Numbered from the stretch's first letter, positions 18,691 through 26,626 are shown. The stretch is 64,000 bases of DNA from CAZMXP01 sp964570285 (GCA_964570285.1 CAZMXP010000024.1:1-64000), one strand, 5' to 3'. The notes: generated by a model not told the origin, from the letters alone. Numbers and translations are program-made.

Positions 18691-21642
18691 CTACTCGCCG
18701 AGCCCCCAGAGTTGCCACGCCGCCCAGTAGCAGGGGTGGTGCCACTGCGGTTGCGCCGCGACGGACTCCTGCGCCTGCTTCAGGGTCGCCGCCGCCCCCG
18801 CGCCCCCCTTCCATCGCCTGTAGAAGTCCGTCATCAGCGCGCGGGTCGCCTCGTCATCGACCTTCCACAGCGACGCGATCACGCGCGGGCTGCCCGCCAG
18901 CATGAACGCGCGCGCGAGGCCGACGACCCCTTCGGACTTGTAGAGCCGGCCGCGCGCGGTCTCGCAGCCGGAGAGCACGACCAGTTGCGCGGGCACGCGC
19001 AGGCGGCAGAGGTCGAGCGCGGTCAGCAGGCCGTCCGCATCGTCGCCGGGCGAGAGGGCGAGCCACGGGAAGGGGGCGCTGGAGCCGTGGCATGCGAGGT
19101 GGACCGCGCGCCAACGCTCCCGCGAGGCGATCTGGCGCACAAGGCCGCCTTCGCTCGCGTCCTTTCCCAGCAGCACGACGTCGCCGACCGCGCGCGCTTC
19201 GTCGCGGCTTCCGGGCAGACGGGCGAGGCGCGGCAGGCCGGGCAGCGCTGTCCCGGAGGTGTCGTAGTCGGGGTCGCCGACCGCGAGCACGCCGGTGCCC
19301 GCGGGATCGCCGGCCGAGCGGAGCAGCCGGAGCGTCGTCCCCGAGGGCGTCATGACGACCTCGTGGCCGGGGAAGAGCAGGCAGAAGGGGACGAACGAGA
19401 GCGACTTGTAGGGCGAGATCAGCACGCGCCGGATCCTCGACGAGAGTGCGAGCGGCTTCGCGACGAGGTCGCGCAGCCGCGCGGTCGCCGGGGTCGGGTC
19501 GGTCGACGCCGCCGGCGTGCCCAGCGCGGCGCAGGCAGCGTCGATCGCGTCGACCTTGCCGAGCATCAGGCGGCTCGCCCCCCGCGAGGTGACTACGAGG
19601 ACGATCGCGAACGGCGGCGTGTGGAAGTAGAGCAGCAGCGCCTCGTCGGGCGCGAGCGAGGCCTGCATCTCCTCGAGCCCCACGACGTCGGGGTAGACCA
19701 GCGAGGCGGCCTCCTTCTGCTCGCGTTGGATCTGCCGCACGGCCTCCTCGCGATTGCGCCGAGCTTCGGCGAGTTCCGCCTTCCGCTGGCGCAGCGTCGC
19801 GAGGTCGTCGCCCGCCTCCCGGTAGGCCGCCGCGGCCCGCGCCTCCGCCTCGCGGGCGCGGGCCTCGTCGGAGAGCGCCTTCGGTGCAAGCACCGCATTG
19901 CGAAGCGCCTCGGCACCGCCGAGCCCTTCGATCAGTGCCGCCGCGCGGCCTGTTTCGAGGAAGAGCGCGAGGTCTTCGAGGCGCCCCAGTTCGGAGGCGG
20001 CGCAGGCGCCCGCCTGGAAGACCGGGTGGTGCGAGTCGCCCGCGCGCGCGCGCTCCTCGTCGGCGAGCCCGCGCATCAGGAAGGGGATCTCCGCGACCGT
20101 CTCGCGCGCGATCGCGATGACACGGGGGAAGTCCCTGGTCGCGAGCAGCGACTCGGCCAGCCCCGTCTTCGCGCGGACGAGCAGCGCGCGCGAGCCGGTC
20201 GCCTCCGCGATCGCGACCGCCTCGCGCCGGAGCGCGAGGGCGCGCTCGTGCTTGCCCTGCTGCTGCAGCGCGTGCGCGAGGATCTCCATCCCCTCCGCAC
20301 GCCGCTCGGCCTCGTTCATGCGGCCGAAGAGGTCGATGGCCTCCTCGAAGTGGCGGACCGCCTCCGCCTGTTCGCCGCTTTCGAGGAGCGCGTGCCCGAT
20401 CGCCTCGAGCGCGGCGCCGACGCCGGGCAGGTCGCCCATCTCGCGGCTGAGCCGAAGCGCCTCGCGATAGTGCCTCAGCCCCTCGTCGCGGCGGCCGAGA
20501 CGCGCGCAGGCGACCCCGAGGTTGTGCTCGGAGACGGAAAGGAGCGGTCTCACGTCGGCCTTGCGCAGCAGCGCGTCGGCCCTCTCGAAGCAGCGCAGCG
20601 CCTCCTCGTCGTCGCCCAGCCGCTGGTGCACGTTCGCCAGATCGCCCAGCGCTGAGGCGATCCCGCGCGGGTCGCCGAGTCTCTCCTCGATCGCGAGCGA
20701 CCGCCGCTGACAGCGGTAGGCCGCGGCGAGATCCCCCATCCGCAGCCGTGCCGCCCCGAGCACGCCCAGCGCGACCGCCTGCCGCGGCTCGTCGTGAAGG
20801 CGCTCGGCGATCCCAAGCGCCTCCGATGCGCAGGCGACCGCGCCCGCGAACTCGCCGAGCTGCGAGAGGACGATCGCGCGGTTGCAGAGGCAGCGCTCGA
20901 TGGACGTCTCGTCGCCCCGCGCCCGGTAGAGGGCCGTAGCGCGCTCATTCACGGGCAGCGCCTCGCGATGGCGGCCCGTCTCGGTGAGAACGGCCGAGAG
21001 GTTTCTTAGCGCCTCCGCCAGCGCCTCCTCGTCGCCGCGCATCTCGAGCATCGGCACGACCCTCTCGAAGTGCGGAAGAGCGCGCGGGTACTGCCCGGCC
21101 TGGCTCAGCACGAAGCCCGCCTTGCCGAGCGCATCGCTCGCCTGCGCGAGCCAGCCGAGGTCGAGCGCGAGCCTCGCACACCTCTCGAAAGCCTCCGCGC
21201 TCTCCTCCGGCCGCCCCACTTCGAAGAGGATCCGTCCGCGGAGGAACTCGATCCTCGCCGCAAAGAGGGCGCTGCCGCTTCCCGGGGGCGGATAGCGCGC
21301 GAGCGCCTCCTCGCCGCGCCCTTCGCGCCAGGCCGCGACCGCTTCGCTGTAGGCGCGCCGCACCTCGGGCGGCGTGACCTGCTCGCGCAGGGCGGCGAGC
21401 GCGGCCGGAAGCGCCTCCACGTCCTTGCGCGGCGCCGCGCGCGCGAAGCGGAGCGCGAGGTCGTGCCGGCCGAGCGCCAGCAGTTCGTCCGCGACAGCCC
21501 AGGGGTCGGGGGAGTCGCGCGCGGCGAGTTCGCGCAACGCCGCATCGTCCTTCGCGGCGACGACCTCAGCCGCCGCCTGCTCCGCGGTGGGAACGTTCTG
21601 CGCGAGTAGAAGGATAGCCAGCTTGATCGCGGACGCCGTCAT
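18691..21642 (-). CDS. CHAT-domain peptidase with N-terminal TPR repeats
   Basis: 983 aa from the ATG at 21642, which follows AGGA and begins a plausible signal peptide (TASAIKLAILLLAQNVPTA). A GTG 33 nt upstream would add 11 residues. About a dozen TPR repeats run from about 120 to 520 (for example YPRALPHFERVVPMLE, EALRCFERADALL). A helical linker and a C-terminal CHAT caspase-like domain (about 650-980) follow. The CHAT dyad is intact: His in HLACHGSS and Cys in VLSGCETA. CHAT-TPR proteins are proteases in several stress or defence pathways. The substrate and partner here are unknown, and no obvious CARF, gasdermin or CRISPR gene is nearby. A TAGGAT box lies at 21688-21693. Confidence 0.9.
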   Translation of the reverse strand: MTASAIKLAILLLAQNVPTAEQAAAEVVAAKDDAALRELAARDSPDPWAVADELLALGRHDLALRFARAAPRKDVEALPAALAALREQVTPPEVRRAYSEAVAAWREGRGEEALARYPPPGSGSALFAARIEFLRGRILFEVGRPEESAEAFERCARLALDLGWLAQASDALGKAGFVLSQAGQYPRALPHFERVVPMLEMRGDEEALAEALRNLSAVLTETGRHREALPVNERATALYRARGDETSIERCLCNRAIVLSQLGEFAGAVACASEALGIAERLHDEPRQAVALGVLGAARLRMGDLAAAYRCQRRSLAIEERLGDPRGIASALGDLANVHQRLGDDEEALRCFERADALLRKADVRPLLSVSEHNLGVACARLGRRDEGLRHYREALRLSREMGDLPGVGAALEAIGHALLESGEQAEAVRHFEEAIDLFGRMNEAERRAEGMEILAHALQQQGKHERALALRREAVAIAEATGSRALLVRAKTGLAESLLATRDFPRVIAIARETVAEIPFLMRGLADEERARAGDSHHPVFQAGACAASELGRLEDLALFLETGRAAALIEGLGGAEALRNAVLAPKALSDEARAREAEARAAAAYREAGDDLATLRQRKAELAEARRNREEAVRQIQREQKEAASLVYPDVVGLEEMQASLAPDEALLLYFHTPPFAIVLVVTSRGASRLMLGKVDAIDAACAALGTPAASTDPTPATARLRDLVAKPLALSSRIRRVLISPYKSLSFVPFCLLFPGHEVVMTPSGTTLRLLRSAGDPAGTGVLAVGDPDYDTSGTALPGLPRLARLPGSRDEARAVGDVVLLGKDASEGGLVRQIASRERWRAVHLACHGSSAPFPWLALSPGDDADGLLTALDLCRLRVPAQLVVLSGCETARGRLYKSEGVVGLARAFMLAGSPRVIASLWKVDDEATRALMTDFYRRWKGGAGAAATLKQAQESVAAQPQWHHPCYWAAWQLWGLGE

Positions 21643-21795
21643 CCGATCCTGCGCAGGTGCCCGGATCACGGCCACGTGCGCGTGGGCATCCTAGCAGTGC
21701 ACGCTTGGATCGGTGACGCGCCCACGGGCTTCGCCCGCCGGACCGGCGCCGCTGCGGGCACAGACCTTGGCGCGACGGGACCTTCGATCCTCATG

Positions 21796-21838
21796 CTGCA
21801 CCCCCGCAGAGGCTGGCTCAGCCTCTGCGGAGGTGCAG
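21796..21838. terminator. Large near-perfect hairpin downstream of the toxin-antitoxin pair
   Basis: CCGCAGAGGCTG-GCT-CAGCCTCTGCGG forms a 12-bp perfect stem. The outer CTGCACC/GGTGCAG extends it to about 20 bp with one mismatch. No T tract follows on either strand. It lies in a 547-nt gene-free stretch (21643-22189). It could end the toxin-antitoxin transcript, fold as an RNA element, or be a relic of a mobile element. Confidence 0.5.
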
Positions 21839-22189
21839 TGAGACGTTCCGGCGGGCTGGGGGCAGCGCGCTCCGTCTGCCCGGCACGCTGTGATTCCGAG
21901 CAGCCCGGCCGGATCCCACAGCCCGCGCTTCCCGAGGCGCCCGTTGTGCCGGTGAACACTGGCGACTCCTGGCGCGCGATGCGAGTGGTGGAGGGCGTCG
22001 TGGCACTCATGCCACACGCTGGACCGTAGGCCGTCGCAAGCGCCGTCGGCTTGTAGAACCTTGCCGCAACCGGTCGCTCGACCAGGACTTTCGCGAGCCG
22101 CCGATCGGGATGGCCGGCACTCCATCGGCCAGCACAGCCGCGACGGGACCCGCTCTCTGCACGGGCCCAGGCGCGCGCGGCCTCGCGTG
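21839..22189. other. Gene-free stretch
   Basis: I see no supported gene here on either strand. Open frames exist but their translations are low in complexity and do not resemble known proteins. The base composition is slightly less GC-rich than nearby genes, consistent with decayed DNA beside the toxin-antitoxin pair. Confidence 0.5.
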
Positions 22190-22555
22190 CTACTCCGGTC
22201 CCTGGAACTCGCGGATGCGATGCGCGTCGACGATCCACAGGCGGCCCGCGAGGCTCCGGCCGGAGGATGCCGCGAGGACACGGCGGAGCGCGTGGTCGAT
22301 GGTGCCCGGCATGAGCGGTTCGGGCAAGCGAAGCACCACGATCCCCCTGAATCGTTCTGGAGGAAACCGCAGAATGCTCGAGAACCCCTTGTCGAGCGTG
22401 ACAAGGACGCGCCCCTCCGCTCGGCAGACTTCGATCAGCCTTTCGTCCGAGGAAGCGCAGAGACCCTGCTCGACGACCGTGGCGACGTCACAACCTCCGT
22501 TCCTGAGCACCTCCATTCCGCGCGCGCCCAGGTTCTCGTCGAGTTTGGCCTTCAC
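22190..22555 (-). CDS. DUF5615 PIN-like toxin of a toxin-antitoxin pair
   Basis: 121 aa, GTG start. The sequence begins KAKLDENLGARGMEVLRNGGCDVATV and contains ASSDERLIEVCRAEGRVLVTLDKGFS. Asp6 (in LDEN) and the late Asp in LVTLDKGF match the acidic residues of DUF5615 (Mut7-C-like PIN) proteins. These are thought to be ribonuclease toxins encoded next to DUF433 antitoxins. The DUF433 gene lies 13 nt upstream on the same strand, the standard order. Toxicity is inferred from the family and the pairing. Confidence 0.88.
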   Translation of the reverse strand: MKAKLDENLGARGMEVLRNGGCDVATVVEQGLCASSDERLIEVCRAEGRVLVTLDKGFSSILRFPPERFRGIVVLRLPEPLMPGTIDHALRRVLAASSGRSLAGRLWIVDAHRIREFQGPE

Positions 22556-22568
22556 GTTGGCCCGTCGC

Positions 22569-22802
22569 TTACGTGGTGTGGACCGTCCGTTCGCGCGTCA
22601 TCTCCGACGCATAGGCGACACACGCGTGGATGTCGTCCATCGTGAGTTGCGGATACTGCTCGAGGATTTCCTGCGCGCCTGTTCCGGTCGCGAGAAAGTC
22701 GAGGATCAAGGAGACCCAGATGCGGTGACCTCGGATGCACGGCTTGCCGCCGCAGATCGCCGGGTCGATCGAGATCCGCTTGAGCAGTTCCTCGTGTGTC
22801 AC
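22569..22802 (-). CDS. DUF433 antitoxin
   Basis: 77 aa. It has the DUF433 signature: RISIDPAICGGKPCIRGHRIWV near the N-terminus, then GTGAQEILEQYPQLTMDDIHACVAYA, which forms the winged helix-turn-helix. DUF433 proteins pair with PIN-like DUF5615 toxins and probably bind their own promoter. The GTG start at 22802 lies close to the TCCCCTCCG stretch, giving a GGAGG on the minus strand about 5 nt upstream. The pair may stabilise this repeat-rich region. Confidence 0.9.
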   Translation of the reverse strand: MTHEELLKRISIDPAICGGKPCIRGHRIWVSLILDFLATGTGAQEILEQYPQLTMDDIHACVAYASEMTRERTVHTT

Positions 22803-22867
22803 GGAGCAACCTCCCCTCCGATTCTACATCTCATTCGGGCGGCCGGCGCGTGCGCTTGCGGAAGTGC

Positions 22868-22936
22868 CTAGGAGCTTATCCGGGTAATGGCCTTCAGCCA
22901 CGCTTCGGGGCCAACCGGACCCGGACAAGCTCCTAG
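22868..22936. repeat. Dispersed palindromic repeat, copy A
   Basis: This 69-bp element has 18-bp inverted ends (CTAGGAGCTTATCCGGGT and ACCCGGACAAGCTCCTAG, one mismatch) and an inner GC hairpin (TGGCC/GGCCA). The right end includes the TAG stop codon of the minus-strand toroid gene. Copy B at 26624-26689 is nearly identical and also starts at a TAG stop codon. The element is too short to encode a protein, so it is a MITE- or REP-like sequence. Confidence 0.8.
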
Positions 22937-24351
22937 TGCAGCGCCTCCTCCAGGGTCAGCACGACGGCCGCGGTCTGGAACGTGGGCGCCCGCGTTGTGG
23001 GGCCCATCCACCAACCGCCCAACAGATTCGGGACGCTGCCCGCCGCCGGTCCCTGCTTGACCTGTTCCCCGGCGACATCGAAGAGCCACGCGCGCCACGG
23101 CTCCGGGAGCGTCCCTTCGAGTGTGATCGTCATGCGGACGCCGTAGTACAGCGAGTAGGGAGACGGGCGGAACTCGGCCGGTCGCGACACGAGCCAGCCT
23201 CGCCACTTATCCGTGACGGCCGCGTCGCACCTCTTCCAGAGGATGCTGCGAGCCAGCATCCCCACCGGGTAGAGAGCGGGCTGCTCTTGCCGTACTCCCC
23301 CGCTCTGCCGGAACCGGTGGTCCCCCTCCCAGACGCTCTCCAAGTACGCGCGCAACTCGGCTTCCAGGCTCGGCGGGACCGTGACACCCGCGCGGCGAGC
23401 CGCCTCGACGGCCTGCGCAACGTAGGCAACCGTGCTCAGGTCCCTCCTCACCACGGCGCGGACCGGATGGCTTGCGAGATGGGCCATGCCCCTTTCGACC
23501 GCCGCGCGCACGTCCGGGTCCCCCGACGATGCGGCAGCATCGCCGAGGGCCACGAGCGCGATCGCGTTGCTGTAGGAGTAGTCGTCGCGGTCGAAGGAGA
23601 AGGACCCGTCCGCACGCTGCTGGCGAGAGAGCCACCGCGCCGCCGCCGCGAGACCGGGCTCGAAGAGCCCTGTCTCGTCTTGGTCGCGGTGGCCGACGAG
23701 GGCCATGAGGGCGAGTCCCGTCGTCGAGACGGTGCCGCTGGGCAGGTCGGGCGCCTTCGTGCACCGCGGATGGTGTCCCAGCTCCCGACAGCGCGCGGCC
23801 GAAGCAACCTCCGAGAAGTGCCCATCCGGCGCTTGGTGCAGCGCGAGCCACGCGAGTCCGGCCCGGATGTGATCGAGGATGGTGGCGCACTCGCGTTGGC
23901 GCAGCTTCTCAAGCTGCTCCTCGCGCCTCGCATCCTTCCCGTCGCGCTCCGCGAGAGGTACTGCATTCGCCCGTGACGCGCTCGAGAGCGCCGAGAGCGG
24001 CCGATCGACCCACTCCGAGTCCCCCGGCGCGAGGCGCTCCACGACTTGCGCGGGTGTGCGGTGGCCGTCACCCGGATCGCGCTCGTCCCCCGGCACCACG
24101 GTGGCGCCTTCAAGTCCTTCCACGGCCCGGACTTGCTGCTCTGGAGTGGCGGCCGCTGTGTCGTCCTTTGCTGTCTGCGTCGGGTCGCCCTCAAGCGCCA
24201 GGGCCCCACTCGCCGCCGTCTCCGTGGATTCGATGCCGTTGGCGGATCGGACTCGCGCCTGCGTCGCCCCTTGCTGGAGCGCGAGGAGAAGGAGCCAAGC
24301 GGTCGCGGTGAGGCTGCCGAACAGGAGGACCGCCCAAGCCCGCGTGTTCAT
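22933..24351 (-). CDS. Membrane-anchored alpha/alpha-toroid (prenyltransferase-like) protein
   Basis: 472 aa. One N-terminal membrane helix (residues 8-26) is followed by a polar, low-complexity region to about 150. A toroid domain of prenyltransferase/squalene-cyclase-like repeats then covers about 160-460: GLAWLALHQAPDGHFSE, ARWLSRQQRADGSFSFD, YVAQAVEAARRAGVTVP. It resembles the C-terminal part of the HEAT/toroid protein at 14.5 kb. Cyclase catalytic motifs are not seen, so an extracytoplasmic binding role is likelier than an enzyme. The TAG stop is shared with the palindromic repeat copy A. No -10 box is obvious just upstream. Confidence 0.82.
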   Translation of the reverse strand: MNTRAWAVLLFGSLTATAWLLLLALQQGATQARVRSANGIESTETAASGALALEGDPTQTAKDDTAAATPEQQVRAVEGLEGATVVPGDERDPGDGHRTPAQVVERLAPGDSEWVDRPLSALSSASRANAVPLAERDGKDARREEQLEKLRQRECATILDHIRAGLAWLALHQAPDGHFSEVASAARCRELGHHPRCTKAPDLPSGTVSTTGLALMALVGHRDQDETGLFEPGLAAAARWLSRQQRADGSFSFDRDDYSYSNAIALVALGDAAASSGDPDVRAAVERGMAHLASHPVRAVVRRDLSTVAYVAQAVEAARRAGVTVPPSLEAELRAYLESVWEGDHRFRQSGGVRQEQPALYPVGMLARSILWKRCDAAVTDKWRGWLVSRPAEFRPSPYSLYYGVRMTITLEGTLPEPWRAWLFDVAGEQVKQGPAAGSVPNLLGGWWMGPTTRAPTFQTAAVVLTLEEALH

Positions 24352-24498
24352 GTAGTTGTGAGACGAAGGCTCGCGGCACCCTGTTCCAGATCTTCTCCAG
24401 ACTCCCGTCGAGGACTCGACCCCGAGGAGGCAAGCGATCACACGTCCCCCCCCAAGAGAGCCAGCGGCCATACCGCGGCGCGAGTCCCGGCAAACGCC

Positions 24499-24525
24499 AA
24501 GGGCCGCCCCCTCGCGCGGCCCCTT
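24499..24525. terminator. Second hairpin downstream of tRNA-Asn
   Basis: AAGGGCCGC and GCGGCCCCTT can pair with one bulge. It lies 12 nt beyond the stronger hairpin and could be a back-up terminator for the minus-strand tRNA transcript. Confidence 0.4.
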
Positions 24526-24536
24526 CACCTCAATGA

Positions 24537-24566
24537 CGAAAGCCGCCCCGCAAGGGGCGGCTTTCG
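24537..24566 (-). terminator. Intrinsic terminator of tRNA-Asn
   Basis: CGAAAGCCGCCCC, loop and GGGGCGGCTTTCG form a perfect 13-bp stem. On the minus strand it begins 1 nt after the tRNA CCA end, and the stem end is T-rich (CTTTCGTCATT). Confidence 0.8.
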
Positions 24567-24567
24567 G

Positions 24568-24642
24568 TGGCTCCGCAGCTAGGATTCGAACCTAGAACCT
24601 ACCGGTTAACAGCCGGTAGCTCTACCATTGAGCTACTGCGGA
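24568..24642 (-). tRNA. tRNA-Asn (anticodon GTT), CCA encoded
   Basis: This 75-nt gene folds as a full cloverleaf. The acceptor is TCCGCAG paired with CTGCGGA, the discriminator is G and CCA is encoded. The D arm contains AGCTCAATGGTAGAGCT. The anticodon stem ACCGG/CCGGT surrounds loop CTGTTAA with anticodon GTT. The T arm is CTAGG-TTCGAAT-CCTAG. A terminator follows directly and a TATAAG promoter box lies 14-19 nt upstream. Confidence 0.97.
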
Positions 24643-24655
24643 ATCTGGGGCGTCT

Positions 24656-24684
24656 CTTATAGCCCAGTATCTCGGCTACGCAAG
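24656..24684 (-). promoter_or_regulatory. Promoter of tRNA-Asn
   Basis: On the minus strand CTTGCG lies 17 nt before TATAAG, and the tRNA 5' end is 13 nt beyond the -10 box. The -35 part overlaps the 3' end of accD. Confidence 0.6.
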
Positions 24685-25536
24685 ACGTGGGGCTGAAGGA
24701 GCGGCGGCGGCCGTGGCGGGGGCGGGCCGGCCGGCGCCGCAGAAGCGCAGGCAGGTCGCGATCTCGGCCTTCAGCCTCGTCCGGGGGACGATGCGGTCGA
24801 TGAAGCCGTGATCGAGCAGGAACTCGGCGCGCTGGAAGCCGTCGGGAAGCTGGGTGCCGATCGTCGTCTGGATGACCCTCGGCCCGGCGAAGCCGATCAG
24901 CGCGCCGGGCTCGGCGAGGATCACGTCGCCAAGTGCGGCGAACGACGCGATGACGCCGCCGGTGCAGGGGTCGGCGAGCACCGAGACGAAGGGCTGCCCC
25001 GCCTCGGAGAGCCGCGCGATCGCGGCGCTCGTCTTCGCCATCTGCATCAGCGAGAGCGCCCCCTCGTGCATGCGGGCGCCGCCGCTCGTCGCGACGAGCA
25101 CGAGCGGCACGCCGAGTTCGCGCGCGCGCTCGGCGGCCAGCGCGAAGCGCGTGCCCACGACGATGCCCATCGAGCCGCCGACGAAGTGGAAGTCGAGCAC
25201 GCCCAGCACGAGGTCGAGGCCGTCCAGCGTCGCCGTGCCGACGAGCGCCGCCTCGTCGAGGCCGGACTTCTCGCGCGAGCGCTTCAGCGTGCCGTCATAG
25301 CCCTCGAAATCGAGCGGGTTGGTCGTCGCGATATCCTGCCCGAAGGCCGCAAAGCTCCCCGCGTCCGCGAGGTGCTCCACGCGCTGCGGCGCCGTCACCT
25401 TGAAGTGGTAGGGGCACTCGGTGCAGACGCCCAGGTTCTCGTCGAGCTTCTTCTTCTGCAGGAGCGTCCCGCACGCGGGGCACTTGAGCCAGAGCCCGCC
25501 CGGGATGTTCTTCTTCTTGCGGAAGTTCCAGCCCAC
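24676..25536 (-). CDS. accD: Acetyl-CoA carboxylase carboxyltransferase subunit beta
   Basis: 286 aa. AccD transfers the carboxyl group from biotin to acetyl-CoA together with AccA, starting fatty-acid synthesis. The N-terminal zinc ribbon is intact: Cys19 and Cys22 in CPACG, Cys38 and Cys41 in CTECP. The crotonase-type carboxyltransferase core includes FHFVGGSMGIVVG, ATSGGARMHEG and FAGPRVIQTT. The C-terminus is an Ala/Pro-rich tail. The GTG start at 25536 lies 6 nt after the rpe stop, with GAGGGG as a likely ribosome-binding site, so rpe and accD are probably co-transcribed. accA is not in the window. Confidence 0.97.
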   Translation of the reverse strand: MGWNFRKKKNIPGGLWLKCPACGTLLQKKKLDENLGVCTECPYHFKVTAPQRVEHLADAGSFAAFGQDIATTNPLDFEGYDGTLKRSREKSGLDEAALVGTATLDGLDLVLGVLDFHFVGGSMGIVVGTRFALAAERARELGVPLVLVATSGGARMHEGALSLMQMAKTSAAIARLSEAGQPFVSVLADPCTGGVIASFAALGDVILAEPGALIGFAGPRVIQTTIGTQLPDGFQRAEFLLDHGFIDRIVPRTRLKAEIATCLRFCGAGRPAPATAAAAPSAPRLA

Positions 25537-25542
25537 CGCCCG

Positions 25543-26184
25543 CTACCCCTCGCCCCGCAGCGCGCGGATCGCCTTGCCGCGGTCCCTCTCGCCGAAGACC
25601 GCCGTGCCCGCGACGAGCACGTTCGCGCCCGCCGCCGCCGCGCGGGCCGCCGTCGCGGGGACGATGCCGCCGTCGATCTCGACATCCCCCCCGTACCCCC
25701 CCTCCTTCCGCAGCCACTCGATCTTCGCGAGCGACTCCGGCATGAACTTCTGCCCCGGAAATCCGGGCTCGACCGACATGACGAGCACCATCGCGCAGCG
25801 GCCCAGCCACGGCTTCACCCGCGTGATGTCGGTCTTCGGCTTCACGACGAGCCCCGCCCTCGCCCCCTTCGCCTCGATCGCGTCGATGACGCGGTCGGGA
25901 TCCTGGTCGACCTCGATGTGGAAGGTCACGAGGTCGGAGCCCGCCTCGGCGAACTTCGGCGCATAGAACAGCGGGTCGCGGATCATCAGGTGGGTGTCGA
26001 GGGGGAGCTCCGTCAACCGGCGGATCGCCTGCACGATGAACGGCCCGAAGGTCAGGTTCGGCACGAAGTGCCCGTCCATGACATCGAGGTGGAGCAGGTC
26101 GGCGCCCCCGGCGGTGACCGAGGCGATCTCGTCGGAAAGGCGCCCGAAGTCGGCGCTGAGCAGCGAGGGGGCGATCTTCAGCAC
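25543..26184 (-). CDS. rpe: Ribulose-phosphate 3-epimerase
   Basis: 213 aa, the normal length for this TIM-barrel enzyme of the pentose phosphate pathway. It interconverts ribulose-5-phosphate and xylulose-5-phosphate. Signature parts: IAPSLLSADF, LHLDVMDGHFVPNLTFGP (metal-binding His/Asp), DTHLMI, VMSVEPGFPGQKF and VEIDGGI. EGGYGGDVE is encoded by a C7-GTA-C7 tract at 25686-25702. The GTG start at 26184 lacks a Shine-Dalgarno; TACAAT lies exactly 6 nt upstream, so a leaderless transcript is likely. accD follows after 6 nt. Confidence 0.97.
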   Translation of the reverse strand: MLKIAPSLLSADFGRLSDEIASVTAGGADLLHLDVMDGHFVPNLTFGPFIVQAIRRLTELPLDTHLMIRDPLFYAPKFAEAGSDLVTFHIEVDQDPDRVIDAIEAKGARAGLVVKPKTDITRVKPWLGRCAMVLVMSVEPGFPGQKFMPESLAKIEWLRKEGGYGGDVEIDGGIVPATAARAAAAGANVLVAGTAVFGERDRGKAIRALRGEG

Positions 26185-26190
26185 CGCCGG

Positions 26191-26196
26191 ATTGTA
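26191..26196 (-). promoter_or_regulatory. rpe: -10 box TACAAT of rpe
   Basis: TACAAT, CCGGCG and then the GTG start. Transcription would begin at the G of GTG. The plus-strand TAAGCT at 26195-26200 overlaps it and may serve the divergent small gene. Confidence 0.6.
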
Positions 26197-26209
26197 AGCT
26201 AATCCGACG

Positions 26210-26626
26210 CTGCGTCGCCTGCTCCTGCTCTCCCTCCCGCTGCTGGCCCTGGGGCTCTGGCTCTGGAGCCGGGCACCCTCCGCCTACGTGCTCCGCGAGG
26301 AGTGCCACCGCTTCCAGGAGGAGCGGAGGGAGCAGGCCGGGGGTCTGCGGCTTGTGCTGATGCAGGCCGAGGAGAGGGGGCCCGGGGGAGAGGAGGCGAA
26401 GGAGGCGCGCCGCGAATACGAGGCCTATCTCGCCACCTCCAAACGGCTCTGGCTCCGCGGCTGGGAGGTGCTGCTGATCCCCGCGGGCGCGCCGCGGCCC
26501 CCGCCGGAGGACTATCTGGTGGCGCTCGAGGTCGACCCGAGCAGCGCCCTCGACCGCCCCGAGCTGAAGGGCCTGATGCGCGTCTGGATCGCCCCGCGGG
26601 GCCGCCTCGCGAGGCTGCTGGGTTAG
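26210..26626 (+). CDS. Small membrane-anchored hypothetical protein, start uncertain
   Basis: 138 aa if read from CTG at 26210; 112 aa from the first conventional start, GTG at 26288. The longer form begins LRRLLLLSLPLLALGLWLWSR, a clear signal anchor, which argues that the frame is coding from here although no ATG, GTG or TTG precedes it in frame after the stop at 26195. A TAAGCT box ends 9 nt before the CTG. The soluble part is charged (QEERREQAGG; EEAKEARREYEAYL) and resembles no family I know. Its TAG stop is the first codon of palindromic repeat copy B. Confidence 0.5.
   Translation: MRRLLLLSLPLLALGLWLWSRAPSAYVLREECHRFQEERREQAGGLRLVLMQAEERGPGGEEAKEARREYEAYLATSKRLWLRGWEVLLIPAGAPRPPPEDYLVALEVDPSSALDRPELKGLMRVWIAPRGRLARLLG

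Noticed and set aside
22061..22871. Plus-strand open frames over the toxin-antitoxin genes
   Set aside because: They are antisense to DUF5615 and DUF433 proteins that match known families end to end.
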